Source: Microbacteriaceae bacterium
GTDB taxonomy: Bacteria; Actinomycetota; Actinomycetes; Actinomycetales; Microbacteriaceae
Length of the DNA stretch: 11,673 nucleotides
Direction of reading: 5' to 3'
Assembly: GCA_017744755.1 (NCBI GenBank)
Contig: JAGIAU010000051.1
Location: forward strand, 1-11,673
Below the pieces are notes generated by a model that ran no database searches, was not told the origin of the DNA, and saw only the letters and a list, made by a program, of their open reading frames with translations. The translations under genes were made by a program, and so were the position numbers. Below are positions 6,498 through 11,673 of the stretch, piece by piece. Position 1 is the stretch's first letter, and every line of letters starts with the position of its first letter.

Positions 6498-7247
6498 TCA
6501 GGCGAGGCCGAGGCCGCCGCCGTGCTCGATCTCGAGGGCGACGCGCTGGGCGGGGAAGCGCGCGACGACGAGCTGCAGCGGTGTGCCGTCGGGGAGGGCG
6601 TCGAGGCCGCGTGCGACGAGGACGACGGCGCCGGGCTCGAGCGCGAGGTCGGCGGCCTCGTCGGCGGTGGCGTGCCGGGCGCTCACGGTCGTCGAGACAC
6701 GGAGGTAGTCGTCGACGCCGACGGAACGGAGGGCGGCCGTGACCGAGCGCGAGCGGCGTAGCACGGCGGCGATGTCGGGGAAGCGCTCCGCGTCGAACCA
6801 GTGCGTGCCGCGCACGAGCGCTCGGCCGCCGACCGTGCGCATGCCTTCGACGCGGACGGCGCGATCACCGCGCAGGCGCAGGGCGTCGGCGATGTCGGCC
6901 GGCGGCGCCTCGATCGCGCTGTCGAGGACGCGCACCGCGGAGGCCTCGGCGCGATCGCCGAGGCTGAGCGACATGCGGGTGCGGACGCCGAGACGGTGCA
7001 GGTGGATGCCGCCGCCGAGCACATAGGTGCCGCTGCCGCGGCGCGACTCGACGAGGCCGTCGGCGGCGAGCGCTGCGACGGCCTGACGGACGGTGTGGCG
7101 GTTCACGCCGAACCGCTCGGACAGCTCCTGCTCGGTCGGCAGTCGGTCGCCGACGGCGAGCGCCCCGCCGGCGATGTCGCCGCGCAGCTCCTCGGCGATG
7201 AGCCGCCAGGCGGCGTAGCCGGTCGCCGATCTCGTCCGCTTGTTCAC
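6498..7247 (-). CDS. phnF: GntR-family (HutC type) phosphonate-utilisation repressor
   Basis: This is a DNA-binding regulator of 249 residues, starting at GTG 7247 with GGAGGG at 7263-7258 on the minus strand, 10 nt before the start. Residues about 14-76 form the GntR winged helix-turn-helix (RLPTEQELSERFGVNRHTVR at 35-54, then AVAALAADGLVESRRGSGTY). Residues about 95-245 look like the ligand-binding UTRA domain of the HutC subfamily, with features such as VRVEGMRTVGGRALVRGTHW and the ending AQRVALEIE. It is divergent from phnG. In mycobacteria PhnF represses a neighbouring phosphate/phosphonate operon; in this window the context argues for control of phnG-L. The effector cannot be read from the sequence. 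The subfamily is clear; the specific name PhnF rests on both sequence type and neighbourhood. Confidence 0.9.
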   Translation of the reverse strand: MNKRTRSATGYAAWRLIAEELRGDIAGGALAVGDRLPTEQELSERFGVNRHTVRQAVAALAADGLVESRRGSGTYVLGGGIHLHRLGVRTRMSLSLGDRAEASAVRVLDSAIEAPPADIADALRLRGDRAVRVEGMRTVGGRALVRGTHWFDAERFPDIAAVLRRSRSVTAALRSVGVDDYLRVSTTVSARHATADEAADLALEPGAVVLVARGLDALPDGTPLQLVVARFPAQRVALEIEHGGGLGLA

Positions 7248-7303
7248 CGAGATTTCACCCTCCGCGTGCCGCTCCTGCGCGCCACAGGACTATCATGGCA
7301 TAT

Positions 7304-7325
7304 GTTATCTAGATCACTAGACAAC
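7304..7325. promoter_or_regulatory. Probable PhnF operator in the phnF-phnG intergenic region
   Basis: The 124-bp gap between the divergent phnF and phnG starts has an AT-richer core. GTTATCTAG (7304-7312) and CTAGACAAC (7317-7325) are inverted repeats with one mismatch and a 4-nt spacer. The left part also forms a 14-bp palindrome of the form GT-N-ATCTAGAT-N-AC (7304-7317), in the GT...AC style of HutC-subfamily sites. Two CTAG tetramers in such GC-rich DNA are unusual and support function. TATCAT (7291) and TATGTT (7301) are possible -10 elements overlapping the site, which would suit repression. The exact promoter is not resolved. Confidence 0.65.
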
Positions 7326-7371
7326 TTATGGACAGGCCGGGAAGCGGCCGACGAGCGAACGGACATCGCCG

Positions 7372-7887
7372 ATGGGCGGCACCACGGTCGACGAGGCCGA
7401 GCGCGGGGCGCTCCGCCGTCGCGCCGCGCGGGCGTTCTCCAATGCCCCCCGCGCCGCCCTCGCCGAGCACTGGCTCGCCTGGGCCGACCGTCCCGGCGTC
7501 GAGGTCCTGCGCGGCCCGGAGCCGGGCCTCGTCATGGTGCAGGGCCGCATCGGCGGCACGGGCGACCGCTTCAACCTCGGCGAGGCCACCGTCACCCGCG
7601 CGACCGTGCGGCTGTCCGGCGGCGCGCTCGCCGCGCCGAGCATCGGCACCGCCTACGTCCTCGGCAGCGACGTCGAGCACGCGGGCCTCGCGGCGATCTT
7701 CACCGCGCTGCTCGCCGACGAGGCGACGCACGACACCGTGATCGCCGAGGTCGTCGAGCCGCTCGAGGCGGCGCTCGCCGACCGGGACCGCGCCGTGCGC
7801 ACGGCCGCCCGCACGACCGTCGTCGACTTCTTCACGGTCGCCCGCGAGAACGCGGGCGCGCTCGCATCCGACGAGGACGACGAATGA
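7372..7887 (+). CDS. phnG: Carbon-phosphorus lyase core subunit PhnG
   Basis: PhnG is a component of the PhnGHIJ core complex that converts alkylphosphonates with ATP into ribosyl intermediates before C-P bond cleavage. This 171-residue protein carries the diagnostic stretch GRIGGTGDRFNLGEATVTRA (residues 58-77), the later GTAYVLGSDVEHAGLAAI segment (92-109) and VDFFTVARE near the end (151-159). The ATG at 7372 has only a weak GGA 8 nt upstream. No better in-frame start was found between the operator and this codon. The last four codons are acidic. The ATGA overlap of four bases with phnH indicates coupled translation. It is the first gene of the operon, about 46 bp downstream of the palindromic operator. 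Confidence 0.95.
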   Translation: MGGTTVDEAERGALRRRAARAFSNAPRAALAEHWLAWADRPGVEVLRGPEPGLVMVQGRIGGTGDRFNLGEATVTRATVRLSGGALAAPSIGTAYVLGSDVEHAGLAAIFTALLADEATHDTVIAEVVEPLEAALADRDRAVRTAARTTVVDFFTVARENAGALASDEDDE

Positions 7888-8543
7888 ACGCGCAGCGCAC
7901 GCTCCCGGACCCGGTCGCCGGTGCGCAGCGCATCTTCCGCGCGGTGCTCGATGCCCTCTCGCGGCCGACGCGCCCGGTCGCGATCGACGGCGCCTCCGTG
8001 ATCGCGGACGCGCCCGCGGCGCTCGGACCGGCCGTCGCCTCGATCGCGTTCGCCTGCTGCGACGACTCGACCCCGGTCTGGCTCGATGCGGTGCTCGCCT
8101 GCGATGAGGAGGTGCGGGCCTGGATCGCCTTCCGCACGGGGGCCCCGCTCACGACGGAGCCCGCGGCGGCGGCGTTCGCCTTCGCGGCTGCCGCGGAGAC
8201 GCTGCCCGCGCTCGACGCGTTCGCGCCCGGCTCCGACGAGGCGCCGCACACCTCGACGACGATCGTGCTGGCGACAGGGACGGCATCCGGGGACGCCTCC
8301 GGCATCACGTCCGCGGGCGTGGTCCTGGCGGACGGCCCGGGCTTCCCGGAGCCGCGCGAGTGGACGCCGCCCGCCGCGCTGCCCCAGGACTTCGTCGAGC
8401 AGTGGGCGGCGAACCACGCGCGCTTCCCGCGCGGGGTCGACCTGCTGCTCGTCGACGACGACGGCGTCACGGGACTGCCGCGGACGACGTCCCTTCGACT
8501 CGCTCCGCTCGCTCCGGGATCCGGCAGCGGGGAGGTGCGCTGA
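7884..8543 (+). CDS. phnH: Carbon-phosphorus lyase core subunit PhnH
   Basis: PhnH is the dimeric core-complex subunit that docks with PhnI and PhnJ in the phosphonate-degrading C-P lyase. The 219 residues show the conserved N-terminal helix (QRIFRAVLDALSRPTRPV, 15-32), the LGPAVASIAFACCDDSTPVWL region (47-67), the GPGFPEPREW stretch (151-160), and the hallmark FPRGVDLLLV (181-190) followed by GLPRTT (197-202). The family normally ends shortly after that motif. Here a further 17 residues (SLRLAPLAPGSGSGEVR) are encoded largely by a short tandem-repeat sequence, so the tail looks like repeat-derived DNA placed at the gene end. The ATG lies inside ATGA with phnG. Its TGA (8541-8543) overlaps the phnI ATG by one base. 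Confidence 0.95.
   Translation: MNAQRTLPDPVAGAQRIFRAVLDALSRPTRPVAIDGASVIADAPAALGPAVASIAFACCDDSTPVWLDAVLACDEEVRAWIAFRTGAPLTTEPAAAAFAFAAAAETLPALDAFAPGSDEAPHTSTTIVLATGTASGDASGITSAGVVLADGPGFPEPREWTPPAALPQDFVEQWAANHARFPRGVDLLLVDDDGVTGLPRTTSLRLAPLAPGSGSGEVR
8491..8518 (+). repeat. Short repeat element at the 3' end of phnH
   Basis: The stretch opens CCCTTCGA and then has a perfect tandem duplication of CTCGCTCCG (8499-8507 and 8508-8516) followed by GGG. It resembles the CCTTCGAC...CGCTC...GGG intergenic repeats that I recall as common in Microbacteriaceae genomes. Here it encodes part of the extra PhnH tail. Only one copy is in this window, so its being a genome-wide repeat is inference. Confidence 0.45.
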
Positions 8544-9724
8544 TGTACGTCGCGGTCAAGGGCGGCGAACGCGCCATCGCGGCGGCCCACGAACTGCTCG
8601 CGCGGCGAGGCCGCGGCGACCGGGCCGTGCCGGCGCTCGAGTCGGACCAGGTCCGCGACCAGCTCGGCGTGCTCGTGTCCCGCGTCATGAACGAGGGCTC
8701 GCTCTACGATCCCGACCTCGCCGCGCGCGCCATCGTGCAGGCGCAGGGCGATGCGCTGGAGGCCGTCACGCTGCTGCGCACCTACCGGACGACGCTCCCG
8801 CGCTACGGCGCGACGGTCGCGCTCGACACCGCGGGCCTCCCGTCGGAGCGCCGCGTCTCGGCCACGTTCAAGGACCTGCCGGGCGGCCAGCAGCTCGGCG
8901 CGACCTTCGACTACACGCACCGGCTGCTGACGGATGCCGCGGACGACGAGCCTGCGGGCGAGGGACTCGGTACGGGCCTCCGGCCCGCTCGGCCGGCGGA
9001 GGCTCCGGCCGCCGCGGATGGGCACCTCGATGCCCGCATGCCGCGCATCTCCGACCTCCTCGGCGCGGAGGCCCTCCTCGAGGAGCACGTTCCCTCGCCC
9101 GGCGACCCGGAGCCGGCGGATCTCACGCGCGAGCCCACGATCTTCCCGATGTCGCGCGCGGAGCGCCTGCAGGCGCTCGCCCGCGGCGACGAGGGCTTCC
9201 TGCTGAGCCTCGGCTACTCGACGCAGCGCGGCTACGGGCGGACGCACCCCTTCGTCGGCGAGGTCCGCGTCGGCGAGGTCGAGGTCGAGTTCGTCGCGCC
9301 GGAGACCGGCGAGGCGCTGCCGATCGGCCGCATCGAGGTGACCGAGTGCCAGATGGTGAACCAGTTCGTCGGCGACGCGGTGACGCCGCCGCAGTTCACC
9401 CGCGGCTACGGTCTCGCGTTCGGCCGCGCCGAGCGGAAGGCGATGTCGATGTCGCTCGTCGATCGCGCGCTGCGCGCCGACGAGTTCGGCGAGCGGCGCG
9501 TCGGGCCGGCGCAGGACGAGGAGTTCGTCCTCGCCCACTCGGACGCCGTCGAGGCCACCGGCTTCGTCGAGCACCTCAAGCTCCCGCACTACGTCGACTT
9601 CCAGGCCGAGCTCGTCCTCATCCGCCAGCTCCGCGCCGTCCACCGCCAGCGGGATCGGGCCGGTCACGAAACGACCGCCGGAGATCGAGTCGGGCAGTCC
9701 GACTCGATCGGAGGCACCCCATGA
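8543..9724 (+). CDS. phnI: Carbon-phosphorus lyase core subunit PhnI
   Basis: PhnI, with PhnG, H and L, starts phosphonate breakdown by displacing adenine from ATP with the phosphonate; it is a nucleosidase-like subunit of the core complex. This 393-residue protein has the N-terminal MYVAVKGGERAI, the ATFKDLPGGQQLGATFDYTH region (107-126), and the highly conserved LARGDEGFLLSLGYSTQRGYG (212-232), VTECQMVNQF (266-275), PPQFTRGYGLAFG (282-294), AQDEEFVLAHSD (323-334) and FVEHLKLPHYVDFQAEL (341-357). It is longer than the E. coli protein (about 354) because of a Gly/Ala/Pro-rich linker (about 133-163) and a non-conserved tail (about 367-393), both of which carry palindromic DNA. GGAGG at 8531-8535, 7 nt before the ATG, is the best ribosome site in the operon. 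It overlaps phnJ by ATGA. Confidence 0.96.
   Translation: MYVAVKGGERAIAAAHELLARRGRGDRAVPALESDQVRDQLGVLVSRVMNEGSLYDPDLAARAIVQAQGDALEAVTLLRTYRTTLPRYGATVALDTAGLPSERRVSATFKDLPGGQQLGATFDYTHRLLTDAADDEPAGEGLGTGLRPARPAEAPAAADGHLDARMPRISDLLGAEALLEEHVPSPGDPEPADLTREPTIFPMSRAERLQALARGDEGFLLSLGYSTQRGYGRTHPFVGEVRVGEVEVEFVAPETGEALPIGRIEVTECQMVNQFVGDAVTPPQFTRGYGLAFGRAERKAMSMSLVDRALRADEFGERRVGPAQDEEFVLAHSDAVEATGFVEHLKLPHYVDFQAELVLIRQLRAVHRQRDRAGHETTAGDRVGQSDSIGGTP
8976..9003 (+). repeat. Palindromic insert within the phnI linker
   Basis: GCCTCCG (8976-8982) pairs with CGGAGGC (8997-9003). Nested inside, CCGGCC (8980-8985) pairs with GGCCGG (8991-8996) around CGCTC; the two pairings compete in part. The DNA encodes the low-complexity linker LRPARPAEAPAAADG of PhnI. 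It may be a small REP-like insertion or simply GC-rich linker sequence. Confidence 0.35.
9683..9709 (+). promoter_or_regulatory. Perfect hairpin next to the phnJ ribosome binding site
   Basis: GATCGAGTCGG (9683-9693) and CCGACTCGATC (9699-9709) are perfect 11-bp complements around a GCAGT loop. The stem ends exactly where the phnJ Shine-Dalgarno GGAGG (9710-9714) begins, 6 nt before the ATG at 9721. It lies in the variable 3' end of phnI. In mRNA it could steer ribosomes, tune coupling from phnI to phnJ or mark a processing point. It is not followed by T-residues, so ordinary termination is unlikely. Confidence 0.6.
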
Positions 9725-10677
9725 CCCTCCCCCGCATCGAGTACAACCACGCCTACCTCGACGAGCAGACGAAGCGCACGATCCGCCGCGCGCTCCTCAA
9801 GGCCGTCGCGATCCCGGGCTTCCAGGTGCCGTTCGCGAGCCGCGAGGTCCCGATGCCGCGCGGCTGGGGGACGGGCGGCGTGCAGGTGACGGCCGCGGTG
9901 ATCGGCGCCGGCGACACGCTCAAGGTCATTGACCAGGGCGCCGACGACACGACGAACGCGGTCAGCATCCGGAGGTTCTTCGAGCGCGTGGCCGGCGCCG
10001 CGACGACGACGGACACCGGGGAGGCGACGGTCATCCAGACGCGGCACCGCATCCCGGAGACCCCGCTCGCCGAGGGCCAGATCATGGTCTACCAGGTGCC
10101 GATCCCGGAGCCGCTGCGCTTCCTGGAGCCGCGCGAGACGGAGACGCGACGGATGCACGCGCTGCAGGACTACGGCCTGATCTACGTGAAGCTCTACGAG
10201 GACATCGCGCGCTTCGGGCGCATCGCGACGACGTACGCCTACCCCGTGATCGTGAACGGCCGCTACCTGATGGACCCGTCGCCGACGCCGAGCTTCGACA
10301 ACCCGAAGCTGCATCGCAGCCCCGCGCTCCACCTCTACGGCGCCGGCCGCGAGAAGCGGATCTACGCCGTCCCGCCGTACACGGATGTCGAGTCGCTCGG
10401 CTTCGAGGACCACCCCTTCGAGCCGCAGCGCTTCAGCCAGCCCTGCGCGATCTGCGGCTCGACGGGCGTCTACCTCGACGAGGTCGTCCTCGACGACCGC
10501 GGCGGCGCGATGTACGTGTGCTCCGACACCGACCACTGCGAGCGCACGGCCGCGGCGCCCGCCGCGGCCGCCGCGGCCGCCGCCGAGCGTGCACCTTCAC
10601 GTCGAGCGGGCGCCTACGAGAGGGCACATTCGACGCGAATGCACACATTCGACGAGCAGGAAGGCGCGCACGCATGA
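9721..10677 (+). CDS. phnJ: Carbon-phosphorus lyase catalytic subunit PhnJ (radical SAM)
   Basis: PhnJ is the radical S-adenosylmethionine enzyme that cleaves the C-P bond, releasing alkane and a ribosyl cyclic phosphate. Its unusual iron-sulphur cysteines are all present: Cys242 and Cys245 (CAICG), Cys267 and Cys273 (YVCSDTDHC), each one higher than E. coli Cys241, 244, 266 and 272. Gly33 in AIPGF matches the proposed glycyl-radical Gly32. The conserved GADDTTNAVSIRRFF (73-87), RRMHALQDYGLIYVKLYEDI (143-162) and DNPKLHRSPALHLYGAGREK (193-212) segments are intact. The protein is 318 residues against 281 in E. coli. The difference is a tail after residue 275 with an alanine run (277-288, one proline) and a charged end (RMHTFDEQEGAHA). 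GGAGG precedes the ATG by 6 nt. Both ends overlap neighbours by ATGA. Confidence 0.96.
   Translation: MTLPRIEYNHAYLDEQTKRTIRRALLKAVAIPGFQVPFASREVPMPRGWGTGGVQVTAAVIGAGDTLKVIDQGADDTTNAVSIRRFFERVAGAATTTDTGEATVIQTRHRIPETPLAEGQIMVYQVPIPEPLRFLEPRETETRRMHALQDYGLIYVKLYEDIARFGRIATTYAYPVIVNGRYLMDPSPTPSFDNPKLHRSPALHLYGAGREKRIYAVPPYTDVESLGFEDHPFEPQRFSQPCAICGSTGVYLDEVVLDDRGGAMYVCSDTDHCERTAAAPAAAAAAAAERAPSRRAGAYERAHSTRMHTFDEQEGAHA
10549..10584 (+). repeat. GCC/GCG triplet tract encoding polyalanine in PhnJ
   Basis: Twelve codons give AAAP then eight alanines, encoded by mixed GCC and GCG triplets, with two GCGGCCGC palindromes. It follows the last catalytic cysteine by three residues and probably expands or contracts by slippage without affecting the enzyme core. 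Confidence 0.7.
10625..10654 (+). repeat. Direct and inverted repeats just upstream of phnK
   Basis: CACATTCGACG occurs at 10625-10635 and again at 10644-10654, a 19-nt period. Between and within the copies CATTCG (10627-10632), CGAATG (10636-10641) and CATTCG (10646-10651) allow the middle arm to pair with either neighbour, giving two mutually exclusive short hairpins. They lie 3 nt before the phnK ribosome site AGGAAGG (10658-10664), inside the non-conserved phnJ tail. Confidence 0.5.
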
Positions 10678-11450
10678 GCGAGCAGGCACTCCTGACGGTC
10701 GAGGGCGCCGGCCACCGCTACGGCGAGCGCTTCGGCTGCCGCGGCGTGAGCTTCGACCTGTGGCCGGGCGAGGTGCTCGCGATCGTCGGCGAGTCCGGCT
10801 CGGGCAAGTCGACGCTGCTCGGCATGCTCAGCCAGCGCCTCGCGATCGACGAGGGCGCGATCCGCTACGCGGCGGCGGACGGCCGCGCGCTCGACCTCGC
10901 GCAGCTCTCCGATCGGGAGATCAGAACGCTCTGGCGCTCGGAGTGGGGATTCGTCCACCAGAACGCCGCGGACGGCCTCCGCATGCACGTGTCCGCCGGC
11001 GGCAACATCGGCGAGCCGCTCATGGCGACCGGCTGGCGGCACTACGGCCGCATCCGCGAGCGCGCGCTCGAGTGGCTCGCGAAGGTGGAGATCCCGTCGG
11101 AGCGGATCGACGACCCGCCCACCACGTTCTCCGGCGGCATGCGCCAGCGTCTGCAGATCGCCCGCAACCTCGTCGTCGGCCCCCGCCTCGTCTTCATGGA
11201 CGAGCCGACGAGCGGCCTCGATGTGAGCGTGCAGGCGGCGGTGCTCGACCTCATCCGCGGCCTCGTGCAGGAGCTCGGCCTCGCCGTCGTCATCGTGACG
11301 CACGACCTCGCCGTGGCGCGCCTCATCTCGCACCGCACGATGGTCATGAAGGACGGCGCCGTCATCGAGTCCGGCCTCACCGATCGCGTCCTCGACGACC
11401 CGCAGGCCCCGTACACCCAGCTCCTCGTCTCCTCGATCCTGCAGGGATGA
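10674..11450 (+). CDS. phnK: C-P lyase-associated ABC-type ATPase PhnK
   Basis: PhnK is an ABC-type nucleotide-binding protein that docks on the PhnGHIJ core rather than on a membrane transporter. It has 258 residues with Walker A GESGSGKST (39-47), Q-loop Gln96 in FVHQN, ABC signature FSGGM (152-156), Walker B LVFMDEP (172-178, Asp176/Glu177), D-loop SGLD (180-183) and H-loop His210. The sequence resembles the oligopeptide-type ATPases, as PhnK does in general, including the C-terminal PQAPYTQLLVSS segment. Position right after phnJ settles the identity. AGGAAGG (10658-10664) sits 9 nt before the ATG, which overlaps the phnJ stop as ATGA. Confidence 0.95.
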   Translation: MSEQALLTVEGAGHRYGERFGCRGVSFDLWPGEVLAIVGESGSGKSTLLGMLSQRLAIDEGAIRYAAADGRALDLAQLSDREIRTLWRSEWGFVHQNAADGLRMHVSAGGNIGEPLMATGWRHYGRIRERALEWLAKVEIPSERIDDPPTTFSGGMRQRLQIARNLVVGPRLVFMDEPTSGLDVSVQAAVLDLIRGLVQELGLAVVIVTHDLAVARLISHRTMVMKDGAVIESGLTDRVLDDPQAPYTQLLVSSILQG

Positions 11451-11455
11451 TCGCC

Positions 11456-11673
11456 ATGGCAGAACGCGCCGCACGCACGCCCCTCCTGTCGGTCGAGGGC
11501 GTCGACAAGACGTTCACCCTGCACCTGCAGGGCGGGAAGACGATCCCGGTGCTGTCGGGCCTGACGTTCGAGGTGCATGCCGGGGAGTGCGTCGTGCTCG
11601 GCGGCCAGTCCGGCGCCGGCAAGTCCTCCGTGCTGAAGATGGTCTACGGCGGCTCCCAGGCGGACGGCGGGCG
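11456..11673 (+). CDS. phnL: C-P lyase ABC-type protein PhnL, N-terminal fragment
   Basis: This is the N-terminal part of an ABC-type ATPase that in E. coli acts with PhnG, H and I in the first step of phosphonate breakdown. The gene runs off the window. About 72 residues are visible, with the Walker A motif GQSGAGKSS and the PhnL-like opening LLSVEGVDKTFTLHLQGGKT followed by PVLSGLTFEVHAGECVVLGG. The ATG at 11456 has AGGGA (11443-11447) 8 nt upstream. An in-frame ATG at 11447 overlaps the phnK stop by four bases (ATGA), like the earlier junctions, but has its G-rich site directly abutting, so I prefer 11456. phnM would be expected further right. Confidence 0.93.
   Translation, partial: MAERAARTPLLSVEGVDKTFTLHLQGGKTIPVLSGLTFEVHAGECVVLGGQSGAGKSSVLKMVYGGSQADGG

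Noticed and set aside
7248..7371. Riboswitch or small RNA in the phnF-phnG gap
   Set aside because: The region is short, and its symmetry is typical of a DNA operator centred on CTAG. No conserved aptamer-like multi-stem structure is visible.
7832..9667. 611-codon open frame on the minus strand across phnH and phnI
   Set aside because: Low-complexity Arg/Ala/Val/Glu composition, no recognisable motif, and complete overlap with confidently identified phn genes.
8086..9720. Long + strand frame leading into phnJ in the same frame
   Set aside because: The upstream part is Arg/Pro/Ala-rich and out of frame with phnH and phnI. The real gene starts at 9721 with a good ribosome site and the conserved PhnJ N-terminus.
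10549..10677. Frameshift or gene fusion at the end of phnJ
   Set aside because: The frame stays open with an ATGA junction to phnK exactly like the other junctions, so an in-frame tail is simpler than a sequencing error or fusion.
1..11673. CRISPR array, tRNA, rRNA, insertion sequence or prophage genes
   Set aside because: No regularly spaced repeats, no tRNA cloverleaf with CCA-end pattern, no rRNA-like stretches and no transposase or integrase motifs were seen.

Overview
The window is very GC-rich throughout. It uses GTG starts, packs genes tightly, overlaps stops with starts (ATGA/TGATG), and has hairpin terminators without long T-tracts. Together with a class Ib ribonucleotide reductase and a phnF-regulated phn operon, this points to a high-GC actinobacterium. 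Microbacteriaceae is my best guess, but that is inference from general character, not from a marker gene search.

Layout. (1) 1-1610, + strand: the 3' end of nrdE followed by complete nrdF, the two subunits of the oxygen-dependent class Ib ribonucleotide reductase. (2) 1615-2493, - strand: an AraC-family regulator, convergent with nrdF and divergent from a two-gene unit. That unit (2617-3890, + strand) encodes a small ABM-fold protein and an HSL-type alpha/beta hydrolase, overlaps by 1 nt, and is closed by a perfect 16-bp hairpin terminator. (3) 3975-5921, - strand: a short-chain dehydrogenase and, upstream of it in transcription order, an aldo/keto reductase. (4) 5994-6419, + strand: a 141-aa protein I do not recognise. 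(5) 6498-7247, - strand: phnF, a GntR/HutC-type repressor. Across a short intergenic region with a CTAG-centred palindromic operator it faces (6) 7372-end, + strand: phnG, phnH, phnI, phnJ, phnK and the start of phnL. No stretch longer than about 135 bases lacks a gene.

How the genes work together. The nrd pair supplies dNTPs. The AraC/ABM/hydrolase unit and the SDR/AKR pair look like accessory redox or detoxification genes with no pathway assignable from sequence alone. The phn genes encode the carbon-phosphorus lyase core complex (PhnG, H, I, J), the associated ABC-type ATPase PhnK, and PhnL. This machinery cleaves the C-P bond of alkylphosphonates to release phosphate. Every phn junction from G to K overlaps by 1 or 4 nt, which predicts strong translational coupling, and K/L overlaps or nearly touches.

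Most unusual points. Variable parts of the phn genes carry short repeat or palindromic DNA that becomes protein tail or linker: the phnH 3' end, a linker in phnI, a perfect hairpin beside the phnJ ribosome binding site, and a poly-alanine plus repeat-bearing tail on phnJ. The catalytic residues of the C-P lyase stay intact. No tRNA, rRNA, CRISPR array, transposase or prophage gene was seen. I did not find a clearly undescribed system; the best leads are the phn operon's embedded hairpins and the phnF operator.
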